Positions 12,257 through 24,264 of a stretch of 64,000 nt of DNA are shown here, piece by piece. This stretch comes from Lates calcarifer. Taxonomy: Eukaryota; Chordata; Actinopteri; Centropomidae. The position numbers and the translations under genes are program-made. The stretch is taken from assembly GCF_001640805.2 (NCBI RefSeq), contig NC_066856.1, forward strand, positions 3,047,937-3,111,936, read 5' to 3'. Every line of letters starts with the position of its first letter. The first letter of the stretch is position 1. The notes under the pieces were generated by a model, which was given only the letters and a program-made list of their open reading frames with translations, had not been told where the DNA came from and searched no databases.

Positions 12257-14636
12257 CCCTGCCTCTACGCTGGCGGAAACAGCCGGCCGTCATAATTGGC
12301 ACTTTCATCACTGTCAATATTAGTCTAGATGAGGGGGGCTAATATGGGTGAAAGTTGTTTTTTCATGTGCAAATCGTAAACGAGAGAGTTTGCGGCAGAG
12401 AGGGAAGGCAAGAGAGAGAAAGGAAGAGAGAAGGAGAGTGGAGTTTTAGAGAGTCTGATTTATATCCCCACCCTAGGAATGGATCATTTCAGCCATAATT
12501 AAGAGTGATACAGTTACTATCGCACAGAGACGCCATTCAAAGGCAGCAGCCATCTGCTTGTGTTTTACACCCTTGGCCCTGTGATTTACACTAGGGCTGG
12601 CTGGTATGGTATCAAGTGCCCTGGAGGACAGATGGAGACAGAACAAGAGCAACGTTTTAATACTGCATTCTTGAAGCCCACATGCTGCCTTCAGTTTGAG
12701 ACACAATGTCAAGAAAATGGCACGAGCCTCCATACCTCAGCATGGTACAGTTAAAGCCCGCCCTCCAAACTAACATCCTGGATCTAATCTATTGTTGCCC
12801 CATTGTTCCCGTTGAGGCCAGCAGGAGTGTTTAGCCCGGTGGTTTAAGGCCCACATGCTCAAAACCTGGTGATGGACTTAAACCGACAGGCAAGAGTAGA
12901 GGTCATGGAGCTGAGAAAATGTGCAAGTGTGTGAACACATGCAGATGTCAAATGCTCAACTTCCTAAAACCAGGTATTATGCCTTCCCTAAAAAACTGAT
13001 ACTGAAGCTCGCAGAAGTCCATAAAAGTTTGTTATGTATAATAACTGTTACTTATTTTAAAGGACTTCATCACAGAGAAATAATGTAGATGTAGAGATTT
13101 ATGTCAGAACACTACAAATAAAACACACAAAGTTCCTTTTTTTGGCACAAAGACAAGAATTTCAGGAGATCCAACAGAGGTGAGGCCTACTTTCTTGAAC
13201 AGAGCGCTGACTGCAACTTATATTCTACTTGTAGTGCTGTATAGCAATGCTTCAATGAGTAGGTTCCTGTCTTGAGTTGTTCCTGTGCTTCTGACAGTGC
13301 TGTCTGCTGAGGTGCACCGGCCGGCAGAGGAAGCAGTAACCAAATATTTTCCATTGTTTCGTGTAGAACTGTTTGGCTGACCCCATTCTGCACTGGAGCT
13401 GAGGTCGGCTGAGTGGTGTGTGGAAGTGGTGGGAGAACAGAGCAGCAGCAGGGAATACAGACAGCAAAATAAACAAAGAGTGAAAACAAGTAAATATTGG
13501 TGTGGCTCTCCCTGAGTAGACAAAACTAAAGTTAGAGAGAGGACTTGGTGTCAGTGTTTTCTCTGGACTGAGGAGTCATATTTTCTGCCTTGTAACACAA
13601 ATAGCCAACAATCTGATCTAATTAGACTTAATATCAGTCTTTTACCATCATATCTAGCTGAAAGTTTACAGTGTGCTGCACCTGTAACCACACCTGGCAG
13701 TGATGTGATGCCACAGTGTACTACATCACAGCAGCACCGTCAACACACCCAGTTAAAAAGTTATAAAATATGAACATATTCTATTATGTTTTGGCCTTTG
13801 ATAAACCTTCAGACTCAGAGTGAGGACTAATTTCAGGTGAATACTCTGAGATAAACTTTGGGGTTGTAGAGTTGGCCGGGGGGGTGGCACAAGCCATAGC
13901 ATAAATGGTAAAAGAACCAAAAATGAACTGAAAACTCCAAAACAATCTGTTTGTTCAGATCAAAGTTCAATTAGAAAATATGTGATGCTTATTAAATTTT
14001 ACAAATGAATGTGAGCAAAATACTGTAGATGTAAAAATATCAAATTCCACAGGTCACATAAGCTCAGAAGGGATTGGATGATTTTCTTTCTATAAAAAAA
14101 GCACTTTTTATTTTAACTACAGACCCCTAATCCACCGTGTCTATTGGGAGTGTGTGTGTGCGTGTACACCTGGCCCTCAGTCCCCGTCTCCTACCTTCAC
14201 CTCTCCTCACCTCATCAGTTTGAAGTTGCTGAGCTTCCTGATCGATGACTTTCACAAGCTCAGTGTTTTGATGGATTGACCCTTGTCTCGCCAAATACCT
14301 CCACTGTAAGCGTAATTAAAATAATAAACGCAGCATTTCTGACACAGGCATGCTTCATGGCCGGTGCAGTGATCGTTTGCCGGTGCATTTCACTTCAGGC
14401 TTGACAAAGACAGAGGAGATCACAATGTCGCTGCGCAACAAAGTAGGAGAGCAAGGCTGTGATAGATTTCAACCATTTGTCTTCAGGATAGCGGCTGTGT
14501 GAGCGTGTGTTTGAGTCTGTATCCACCATTATATGTCTATGTGGGATTGTGTGTGTTGATTGCTGGTTAAGTGGGATGACCTCAATTATACTTGACCCTT
14601 CTTTGTGTATCTGTATAATTACCTCTCAGTCTTCTT

Positions 14637-14667
14637 GTATATATATGTGTGTGTGTGTGTGTGTGTG
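14637..14667. repeat. TA/TG microsatellite
   Basis: A short TA run passes into about 11 TG units, in intron 4. Confidence 0.93.
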
Positions 14668-15370
14668 ACTGTACTGCTTTTGTTTCTTTTATTAGAGCGA
14701 TACAGTTATATTGGCAGAATTTAAGAAATCAGTCATTACATCACTAGTATAGACATTCAACAATCCACTCCTGAGCATAATCCTTTCCTGATGTTGCGAG
14801 GTATTGAATATTTGTATGCACCGTAGGAGTGTGTGTATTGTGGTGGTGGCGGTGGTGGGGGGCTTCATACTGAGCTGTTGTTTCTGGCAGAGCCCAAATA
14901 AGCATTACAGTGCATTAAAAATGAACCCGTCCAGCTCCCCTCCTATCCCGCCATCATGAAGGCAGCCCTGTCTGGCTGAGACACCTGGAGGGCCTGATGG
15001 ATGGCCAGAGTTATGCATTTGAAAATAAAAATGTGTAAATTTATTTTGTAGCTGTCTGCGTCTGGATAATGAGGCCAGCGGCTGCAGCCAAAAGGACAAG
15101 AAAAAGCATGGCCTGGATCTAACAGCTGTATTTTTTTTTGTGTACAGCATGATAATCACATCACTTAAATGCCAGTGCTGTATAAACAGCAAAGATCCAT
15201 ACCGTCTGTGAAATGATATCAGTAAAAATATAAGCCAAGGTTCTTGTTTGATCCACTTTGTGGAGGCCAGAGCAGCAGACAATACTGTTATCCTCTGTAA
15301 AAATGATGCGTATGTGACGTAGTTCTTTAACATTAGCTGAACGTAAAATGAATGACTGAACCAAACTCAC

Positions 15371-15451
15371 CTTGACATGGGGTTTGGCCAGTAGTTTGAG
15401 AAGCTCTTTGACATCTCCATTGACTGATTTCCCCTCCAGCTCCTCAGACAA
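15371..15451 (-). CDS. mpp7: mpp7 coding exon 4 (second L27 domain)
   Basis: The exon is 81 nt (27 codons), phase 0 at both ends. Its acceptor is CCTGTTCTAG and its donor AAG|GTGAGT. It encodes LSEELEGKSVNGDVKELLKL followed by LAKPHVK, residues about 79-105. The RELLKLL-KP-(V/L)K signature belongs to the second L27 domain of MPP7, which binds LIN7 proteins in the family. The frame continues directly into exon 5 (SLLTVHD). Confidence 0.95.
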
Positions 15452-15901
15452 CTAGAACAGGAGAAGACACAAATGCCTTTACAAAACAATACATCAGGAA
15501 AATTGTTTTCTGTAGATGCAAGATAAAATATAAATATGAAATTTTATTCGGGTATGTTTCCTGTCTTTTTCAAGAATGCCCTGATAACATTTACAACATT
15601 ACATTTTTACCTAATGTAGTGGTTCACTAGCAGTTCTGCCATAAATGCCAACAGAGTAGGTTTTGATTTATAATCATCTATAGTTCATCTGTTTATGTGT
15701 ATGCATGATTGGGACCCAGGGTGGGGTGAGAAGAGAGTTTCATGTATGTTATCAAAACACAACTTGACCAATCAGACCTCTCACATTTTTGAGGAGGTGC
15801 ATGTCAGCCATGTGTGTAGGCTCCATACCTTGATGCAAAGATATAAATCCACCGTTCCACATACTCACACCTGGAAGCTGCTCAGCACAACCACATCAGC
15901 T

Positions 15902-16013
15902 GGGTGTTAAGGGCCCTGATTAAGGGCACCTGCATGCTATCAGGGAAAGTGCTGCTCTTTAACTTTTCCCACTCACATTAATGCTGTGGGTCCGGGGATC
16001 GAACTGCCACCTG
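15902..16013 (-). mobile_element. tRNA-derived SINE fragment
   Basis: The plus strand shows, in order, GGGTGTTAAGGGCCCTGATT, AAGGGCACCTG, CTTTTCCCACTCACATT and GTCCGGGGATCGAACTGCCA. This is the reverse complement of a common fish SINE, whose tRNA-like head carries a pol III B box (here GCAGTTCGATCCCCGGAC on the minus strand) followed by a tail that yields AAGGGCA in reverse. It lies about 450 bp upstream of exon 4 in the same orientation as the gene. The head's A box is not clear, so the copy is probably 5'-truncated or decayed. Confidence 0.7.
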
Positions 16014-19000
16014 AAAATCTTGTTCAATTTCGAAATTTTCAATTTAAAAAGTCGTAATCTAAATCTAGTTGTACATCTGTTATAGTCAAACAAGTGGAGG
16101 GAATTTGCTGGTAACTGAGATCATTTCAATAGCATCAGGACTATTTTTCTATGCCTCTGCAGAACTACTGACTTGAGTTTTAAAAAACTGAATCTATTTC
16201 TTTGTGAATATCAACAAAGGTATTATACCCAGTAAAGGATTGTGTAACCGTAAAGTAACCTCTCACAAGCTAATGCAAAAAGAACAGTTGTATACTCCGG
16301 GGTACTGACTGTGCTTGTACTTTCAGGCGGCCCGGAGCAACAGGGGACCATCAGACAGGAAAGATTATACTGTGCTAAATCAGGTTCATCCAAGTGGGAG
16401 GCAAGGTCTCACCTCGTCATGGGCCCTAGAATTCTCACCTGTTGCCACCTTTCTTTTGATTCAGTGGGATCATTTTTCAATGAAAATCTCAGGAACCAAA
16501 GAATTCCTCTTGGAAACAATGTGAGCTGTGAGAGCATCTCTGAGCAGTGGGACAGAGCTGGACTACATTCATGATAAATGTCTGGTAGCTCTGAGACGAG
16601 TGACTCTGCTTCTAAAGCCCAGGCCACGCTCCTCCGTCTGCTCTCTGATTTATGGACGGTCCTGCTGGATGCTGCTGGATGCGGAGTGAGTGTGGAGAGG
16701 AGCAGCGAGCCATCCCACACAAAGACCTGCTTGTACTTGACTGGGATCAGGAGCTAATGTCAACTACACAAAGAGGGCCAGTGGAAATCACAGACTGAGG
16801 CATCTGTATGTGTGTGTAGGTGGAAGGAACAGCTATACACATTCCCAGTCATGCTTCTTCTCTTGTTTGTGAGGTGTATGAGCATGTGTGTACAGGTGGT
16901 CATACTGTACATGGGTTTATGTGTATTTTGTATCACATGTATGTGAATTGTTCCACAGGTGGAGTAGTTCAGCCTTTAAGCATACTTCAAAGTATGCAGT
17001 AAAGAACACTGTTACAGTTAAGAATACAGTTAATCATAAATAATGTCAAATGAAGTCAAAATAATGAATTATTTGGAACCACCAGGGTCAGTTTTCACTG
17101 CTCACAAGGTGAAGGTGATAGTTGAGACTGTTTCTCTTTAAGAAAAACAGAATCATAAGTGACAGTAGAAATCCAAAGAGAAAACATTTAAGAAACAAGA
17201 GACAGAGAATTATTAATAATTTTCATGTGTGAATTAACTATGAAAAATGAGGTAACATCTGGTGCACTGGCAGAAGTTGCTTGATTCCTGTATTGATTCA
17301 CAGTCTTCACTCTGAAAACTTTAACACTTTGCCTGAAACTCTTCACCTTATTACAATTAATATTTACTTGGTCGACCAATACTTACATACTTAGTTTGTT
17401 TTTTTTTGTTTTTCCCTGTTGTAATCAAGGTACGTACTTGGTAGGACATTTTGTAGCTAAAAAATAAAAAAAATACCACTAACATGTGTTTGAAATTTCT
17501 GTACTGACACAGAAATGTATATCATCTGCGTACATGTATATTTTTTGAAATTTTATTTTATTTATTTGTCATTTTTCCTTATCTGCCAAATTAAGGTTCT
17601 AAAGATAGAGAGTGTTGTATGTTGAAATTTTGAAATTTGCAACTTGGGGCATGTAAATAAAAATGACTAACTTGATAACAATAAAACATTTAAAATGGAA
17701 ACTAATGATTTTTTATTTTATTTTATTTTTCAAAGGGACATTAGGGCACAACTGCCATTCATTTGTCTGTTTCAATAAGTAGATTTCACAGTGGATGAAA
17801 CTGTGGATGGTTATTACGTTATTCAATACTTCCTACAATAAACCCAATAAATCTCAAAGTCAAATAATAAAAACATCCAACAATTTTTTAAAAAAGGTCC
17901 AGTCCCTAACCTCTAATAGGATAATACTACATAACTACAGATTAGCACTTCAACACATATTACAGTTGTTAAAAGTCTCAGCATAAAGCAGTGTTGCAAA
18001 TATGCTGAAAGACACATACATTATTTTGGTCTGTTGTCATCACATAACAGATAAGCTGAACAGGGAAATCTGCTCAGAACACAGTGTACTCCTTTAAGTG
18101 TGATGCTGAGGCAGATGATGACAGAGGTTGGAAAAACCTACAGTTTGTTTGAGTAATGACCCCTGCGGTGCGGGAATAAGGCAACAGAGGTGAGGCAGTG
18201 GTAAAGGCAGGGGCCGAGGGTCAGACACGGGTTAGGGAGGACACTATGTCACTGGAACATGTGCTTGTGGCTAGGGTGGGGTGGGGGGGTCTTTTGAATA
18301 TTTCCATTAGCTCTCCCTCGGGGGAGGGGGCTCAAAGGGCTAATGAATAGTCACAGTGGTCAAGGTTACTCTAGTTGAACCTCATTCAACCCTGCATTAC
18401 TTCACTTTATCAAATATACACACAAAAACCCCTGAATGTGAAAGCGTGAGGTCAGAGTGACACAGAAAGGAAGACGGACCACATGTGTAAAGGGAGTATA
18501 GGAGAAGAAAAGATAAAGATGAAAGCAAAGATAAACACAGGAAGGTAGACATGGAGGTGAGTCAGGGTCAGGGTCTTTAGTGAGGGAACATCTCTTGCTC
18601 TGATACAGCGTCATCCATCATCTCATCGCCAAGCTGTTTACAGCGAGGGTGGGAGGCAAAGAAGGGTTAGGGAGAACTTTACATTTCCACTCCCTCATAC
18701 TGTCCTATTAAAGCACCTTGTCCCATAACTCAGCGTGGAGGACAGATGGGACATATTTGACTACACTCTCTGCTCTCTACCTTCATGCTTCCCTGTTGGA
18801 ATCACATTTTCCATCTTCAGACCATCACAGAAAGTGAGGGAGGGGGCAAAAGAAATGATGCTGGTCTCCTCTGAGACTGTGTGTATTTCATTTGTTAAAT
18901 GTCATGGCAGGCGCTGCAGTGTTTAGATAAGTTTGATCCCAGCATGTCAGTTTATAGCTCTCCCTTGACCCTGAACGGCTAAGGGCTCAGTACTTTTATA

Positions 19001-20380
19001 TACAGCTGCCAATATATCAACCTGACCTTTTTTAATAGCTTTTATTAAAACTATTAAAACATGTTAACCTTTTATTTAAAAAATCTGATCTAAGCCAGTC
19101 AGCGTCATCCATTTCATATGATGGATAAAATGCTTTTTGGCTCGATTTGTTGTGTAACTGATCAACAATACACTGGTTGACTACAGTAAGCTTTTCATAT
19201 GAATATATTCTCATGCAGCATTTTGATTTGATACACAGTTATGCACGAAGATGTTTTCCTATTATTATATTTTACAGGTTTCAATAAAAGTTTTAAAGTC
19301 TCACGGTCTAAATACTGGCTTTCACACTCTTCGAAAAATAAAATAAAAAGGAAATAATGAATACATGAATTTTTATCATGCAAATAATCAAATTTAAAGA
19401 GACTGAATGTCAGAAGGAACTAGTTTCTAAAAGTGACTTCAATCCAAATTCATTTTAATGGGGTCATTCCTGAAATACATAAGTATATCAGTGGAAGATT
19501 TAAGATGCAATAGTATTTCAACCAGCGATAATGACTTACAGGCATCTTTATTTACAGTTTGAGCTTTCTCAAACATTAATTCAAAACTTCTATGTATACA
19601 AGCATATGATTGATAGTGCATACTGTATGTGAGCCCTATGGAAAGCAAACCTTCTCTGTTAAATTAGGATAAAAAATGCAACAGACAAGAATAAAATGAA
19701 GTTAATAAGAAACAAAAGCTGCAAAGGCAGTCCAAAGCTTTGAGCAATAAGGTAAAAATGTCTGCATGCTTTTATGAGTGTATCATAAGCCTGTGTCTCA
19801 GATAGTTGACCTTAATACTAAGGACACATGATAAATCAGTAACTGACATATTATCCTTCAACAGAGGAGAAAATTATATTATTATTATTCTGATAAAGAG
19901 GTTTCAGCTGATAATTACATCCAGTAATCTGGAGCCTTTTCAGGCCACCGCAAGTATAATGAGATAATTGAATTTTTATTAGTTACACTGCCCTTTGTTA
20001 GCGCTTTAATGAAGAAGAAGATATCTAATCGACATAATTGAGAAAGTAAGCTGGTCAGTGTAAAAAGGCTGCCTTTATTGTGCACTTCACCATTTTTCAT
20101 CTGCAAGAGAAATGTTACCAGTTATTGCATCAGTATCTGCCAAAACAAAAAAGATAATCGTCATTATTGACCCTGAAATTCAAAACTGGAGCACAACTAT
20201 TTTTTACCTCTTAAATTCTTAGATTAAATCTCTATTCAACAGTAACTGTGTCATATTCTGATGGTCTGAGTTTCACTTACATTTTTAAACTGCTGGACCA
20301 GCCAAAGGCTTGTGGAGCCATAATTTACTGTACAGTAAAAACTGTAAAAAACTGATGAAGCCCTATATTTCTCTGTCCAT

Positions 20381-20381
20381 G

Positions 20382-20407
<26 letters not shown>
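20381..20407. repeat. TC microsatellite
   Basis: About 13 TC units on the plus strand (GA in the gene sense), in intron 3. Confidence 0.95.
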
Positions 20408-20412
<5 letters not shown>

Positions 20413-22128
20413 TTACTAGTTATAGGTATGGATTACAGACTAGTGCTCTTTGATGGCACCCAGTGGTCTTCCCAAGTAACAGCAGGTCTTTGGGTGAATA
20501 TAAAGATGTTGGGAAGCTTGCCAGAGGAGGGAAAGGGTGTTTTGACGGGAGTGAGCCACCAAGACAGACAGTTTTGGTTCAAGCGATGGACACTGATCTG
20601 GAACAAGGGGCTGGCATTCAGCTCACTGCTGGTCTGGCATGTTTAGCTTTTGACAGGACTGACAGAGACAGATCAGATCGACAGCCTGGAACTTACACAG
20701 AGCTGGCACATGTGTGAGGCTGATTTGCCCCTTTTGATTAATGTAATGTGGTATTTTACGTTCCACAATGAGGCAAGAGTGCTTCTATTTCAGTCTTAAT
20801 GAGCACTGGAAGGAGACTGTGTGTGTAGTAATGAACGTCTATGTACATCCATAAACGTGTGTGTACAGTCACCCACTGACATGTCTTTATATGTATGTAA
20901 TACAGCACCTATTCCCTGGGCCCAGTATCGATCGTGTTTCAGGCGGCGTTGGCGGTGCTAGGTTGCTTGAGCAGTGGCAGTCACCTGCTGTGAGTGCTAG
21001 ACAGTGCAGCCGGGGGCAGACGAGGGTTGAAGTGTCATTTTATGTTAGGCAATAAATTAAGCCTCCATTACCCGAAACCCAAGCCCGAAATGAATTTCAT
21101 CTAACTGTAGATCTCTCCCGTTGCACTTCAGTCCTCAGCCACCACTTCAATAGTGTTCATTTGGAGCGGTGACATGGGTGAAAAACAATCCGTTTTAAAA
21201 ATACACTGCAACGCTCCGGGTTGGGAGCTTTTCTTTTTTTGACTAGCCAAGGAAGGGGGACTCAGGATTGCGGTGTGCTGTGAGACGCTTTGATACACCA
21301 TCTCTGGGCTTTATCCCGATACCTGATAATCCCAGGGAGACGCTTTGCGGGGCATTTACCAGGAAGCATAAATTTGAAAGTCTGTAATTTGACAAAAAGA
21401 AGGAGAAAGAAAATCTGTAAGGGGGAGGGAAGATGGAGGCTGATTGTTGGGGGTCTCTTCAACAGACTGTGGACTCCTGCCACTACCTGGCGAGGCAGAG
21501 CAGAGACTTTGGAAAGAGAAACAGAAGCAAGCGGTCACACTGTTGTCTGCTTGAGTCTAGTGGAATTCTTGTTCTGGTGTTATCTGGTTAGCAGTGTCCT
21601 TTGCCAGTACTAACAGCAGGGTAGCACAAACACACAGAGAGAAAAAGAGCTATAAAATGTATTTTTGAGAATACTGTCCCTACATATTCAGACTCAGCCA
21701 TCCTGGTTTGGTTAAGGGTCCTGAGTGGTTTGGGAAACCTGTCATCTGTATTGGTGTGTGTGAACCCTCCAGGATGGAACGCTCTGGCTCATGCACTGAC
21801 ACTTGTGGCCTGCAGGGTCAGGAAAACCACTCTAGACCACAAGACGGCCTTTCTATCGTGACAGTCTCAGGACACTCTGGACTCTCTCCTCCTCTGTCTT
21901 TACCCCAACCAACTGTAGGAACTTCAGCCCCTCTCTCTTTCGTCTTTCCCTTGACTCAGTACTAATTAGGATGATGTATGGCTGTGGGCTCTTTAGAAGG
22001 GGTGGAATAGTCGGAGGCACTTTGATTACAATAAACAGAGCTGGGGATTTCAAACAAAACCACACACCAGTAAAAGGGCTTTTCCTCCTCTCCATTCACC
22101 ATGCCAGGCTGGTTCTTTGGTTTACACA

Positions 22129-22159
22129 GGTGTGTGTGTGTGTGTGTGGGTGTGTGTGA
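22129..22159. repeat. GT microsatellite (interrupted)
   Basis: About nine GT units, a GGG interruption, then four more. Confidence 0.93.
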
Positions 22160-24186
22160 GACAGAGTGGGGCACTGCATGCTTATGTGCACACGTGGCTT
22201 TCAATAAATATTGCAGATGAACAATACTGAAACAAATGTCAGGATACTGGACATTTACGCAATAAATCAGACTAAATATCTTTCACAGCTTGAGGAGAGC
22301 GGCTGGGCCAGTGGAAGAAAATCCTCATCAGTGGTCCTGTTGGTGCTATTATTGTCTGTGTGATGACTTCTCATTAACAGGTTATCCAATGAGGAAGGAC
22401 TGCACGTCATAGGTGATTCCCGTCTCTAAATCTTAATGCGTTTGCTGCCTCTGTGACTTCTGATAAAATGATAGAACTCAATCATCTGTAGTTTGCCCGC
22501 TGCTGTCATCCATCATAGCGTGCCCATCCATCTTAAGATTTACTCTGAAGTGTGTGGCCCTTCTATCCGGTTTCTGCCCTAGGAAAATGATCAGTTTGGT
22601 GTATGGCTAGACGTTTGGGCTGGGAGCATGTGGCAGGGTAGGCGGTGGGTGTAGAGTAGGGACCGTGCAGTGTTATTGTAACAGAGACCAAACTGAGAAC
22701 CAAACTGAGAAGGGGACAGTGAAGGGTTCACTCCAGGGTAAGAGGTGAAAGAGGATAAATATGGTCAAGGCTGCTGCACGCTACTGGGATGGCTGCTGAG
22801 TGTATGTACTGTATGTGTAACACTGTGACTGTAAGCGTTACAGATGCGATAAAGAGGCACTTGGCACTTGTGATCTGAAGTTTCTGCATTCAATCTACAA
22901 AACCAAGCTGTTGTACAGCAAGACAAACTACCTACCTGCTTACACTAAGTCTCTGTGGATTTGAGTATAAGCAAATCATGTCTGGTTGGTTTTCAAACAC
23001 TAAGACAGAGCATGCAAGAAAGAAAAGACGTAATGTGAGTGTAGGCGAGAGACAAATTAAAGGAAAAACCTGATAAATGGGTGGAGAAACATAACACATT
23101 CAGAGTCTTTCATACAGGACAATAGAGGTCGTTAAATAGTTTGATGAGTATGAGCATGATATGAATCATATGCTATGGCCTATAGTCACTAGATCCCAAC
23201 CCAACCAGACAACTACAGACAAATCTGACTTACAGGTGGACATAGAAATTACTGTGGCTGTACCTCAGTCTCAACAACTTTTATTTAGTTCAGTTTTAAC
23301 AGACAGATATTTTCATCTTTTCTGTTCTGTTATTTAACTGATCCAACAACAAACCTGGAAGCTTGGAAGATGGGGAACTTTAGGAAAAAATAGAAAGTGA
23401 AATTCACAATCCTCTGCTCCATGAAATCAATTTTACTTACTATAATCTCCATTATTATTAAATCCTCATGTTTCATTATGAGATTGACCGTTGAGGAACT
23501 GCTGCTAACTGAGTGATCTCGTTACACGTGGCTGATGGTGAGCTGCCACCCTGAATATCTTTTGCCAGCTTTGTAACTTGCTGTGTTTCCTGGCTGAAAT
23601 GTTTCCAGTTTTTATTAAAAGGTGCACTGCCTCTGATTACAAAGCACAGAATCATAGAATTTGATGATTTGAATCTTAAACTAGCAAGTAATTCCTGCTG
23701 GGTTTAATTAGCTGCAAGGCAGCACTTTCCAGATTGTGGAGGCCAGACAGAAGCGGTGCATTCATGTTATTTCTTTTCCCAAACCTTGTGCCATAATAAG
23801 TTTCAGACTAGTCTTTCAGACAGAATAACTTCCACATACACAAAGACAACGTTCATCTGTCAAAGGGGCCAACCGGGATTTACCAAAATATTTCTTCTTC
23901 TACTGTCAGTGAAAACTGTTCAGTTCTACTCTTCCACCTAGTGGCAGTGGTGCTTGTCGGTGTGACACATAAACCAGCCGCCAGAGAAGTCTATAGGTTT
24001 TTAACTTTCATGTTGGACAGCGCGCTCGAGCATCATCATCATCAAAACATGAAATGAAGAAATATCTTTTGGAAGAATGATGATCATCCCTTCCACAGAC
24101 TGTTGTTTTTTCCTTTCATTTGTTACCCAGCAGTAGTTGCAACCAAATAAATAGCAGCTTTCCAAAAAAAAAAAAAGAGAACTTAC

Positions 24187-24264
24187 TTCATGGGCCAGAG
24201 CTGCAGCGCTGTCCAGGACGGGGACGGGTTTGCTCTCTTCATAGTGCTGCAGCCGTTCATGGAT
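24187..24264 (-). CDS. mpp7: mpp7 coding exon 3 (end of first L27)
   Basis: The exon is 78 nt (26 codons), phase 0 at both ends. It has acceptor CTTTCAG and donor GAA|GTAAGT. It encodes IHERLQHYEESKPVPVL followed by DSAAALAHE, residues about 53-78. The IHE-L-YE-PVPVL-AAALA pattern follows LVK in MPP7 and MPP3 proteins, covering the last helix of the first L27 and the start of the second. A poly-A stretch lies just inside the following intron (24167-24176 on the plus strand), close to the donor. Confidence 0.95.

Larger units (their letters stand above)
8225..15370 (-). other. mpp7: mpp7 intron 4 (about 7.1 kb)
   Basis: This phase-0 intron lies between exons 4 and 5. It contains a purine-only GA tract (8943-9022), a degenerate TAACCCTAA-like stretch near 9835-9895, CA and GT arrays, and a CpG-denser block at 14210-14480. 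No coding exon was recognised. Confidence 0.85.
15452..24186 (-). other. mpp7: mpp7 intron 3 (about 8.7 kb)
   Basis: This phase-0 intron lies between exons 3 and 4. It includes a tRNA-derived SINE just upstream of exon 4 (15902-16013), an AT-rich stretch around 17390-17760, TC and GT arrays, and a CpG-denser block at 20910-21230. No coding exon was recognised. Confidence 0.85.

Noticed and set aside
14905..15333. 142-aa minus-strand frame just downstream of exon 4
   Set aside because: It begins after the exon 4 donor and shows no protein similarity; it is intron sequence.
16409..16720. 103-aa minus-strand frame ending near a CAG|GTGAGA donor-like site
   Set aside because: There is no convincing acceptor, no recognisable protein, and inclusion would fall inside the second L27 domain between exons that already join correctly.
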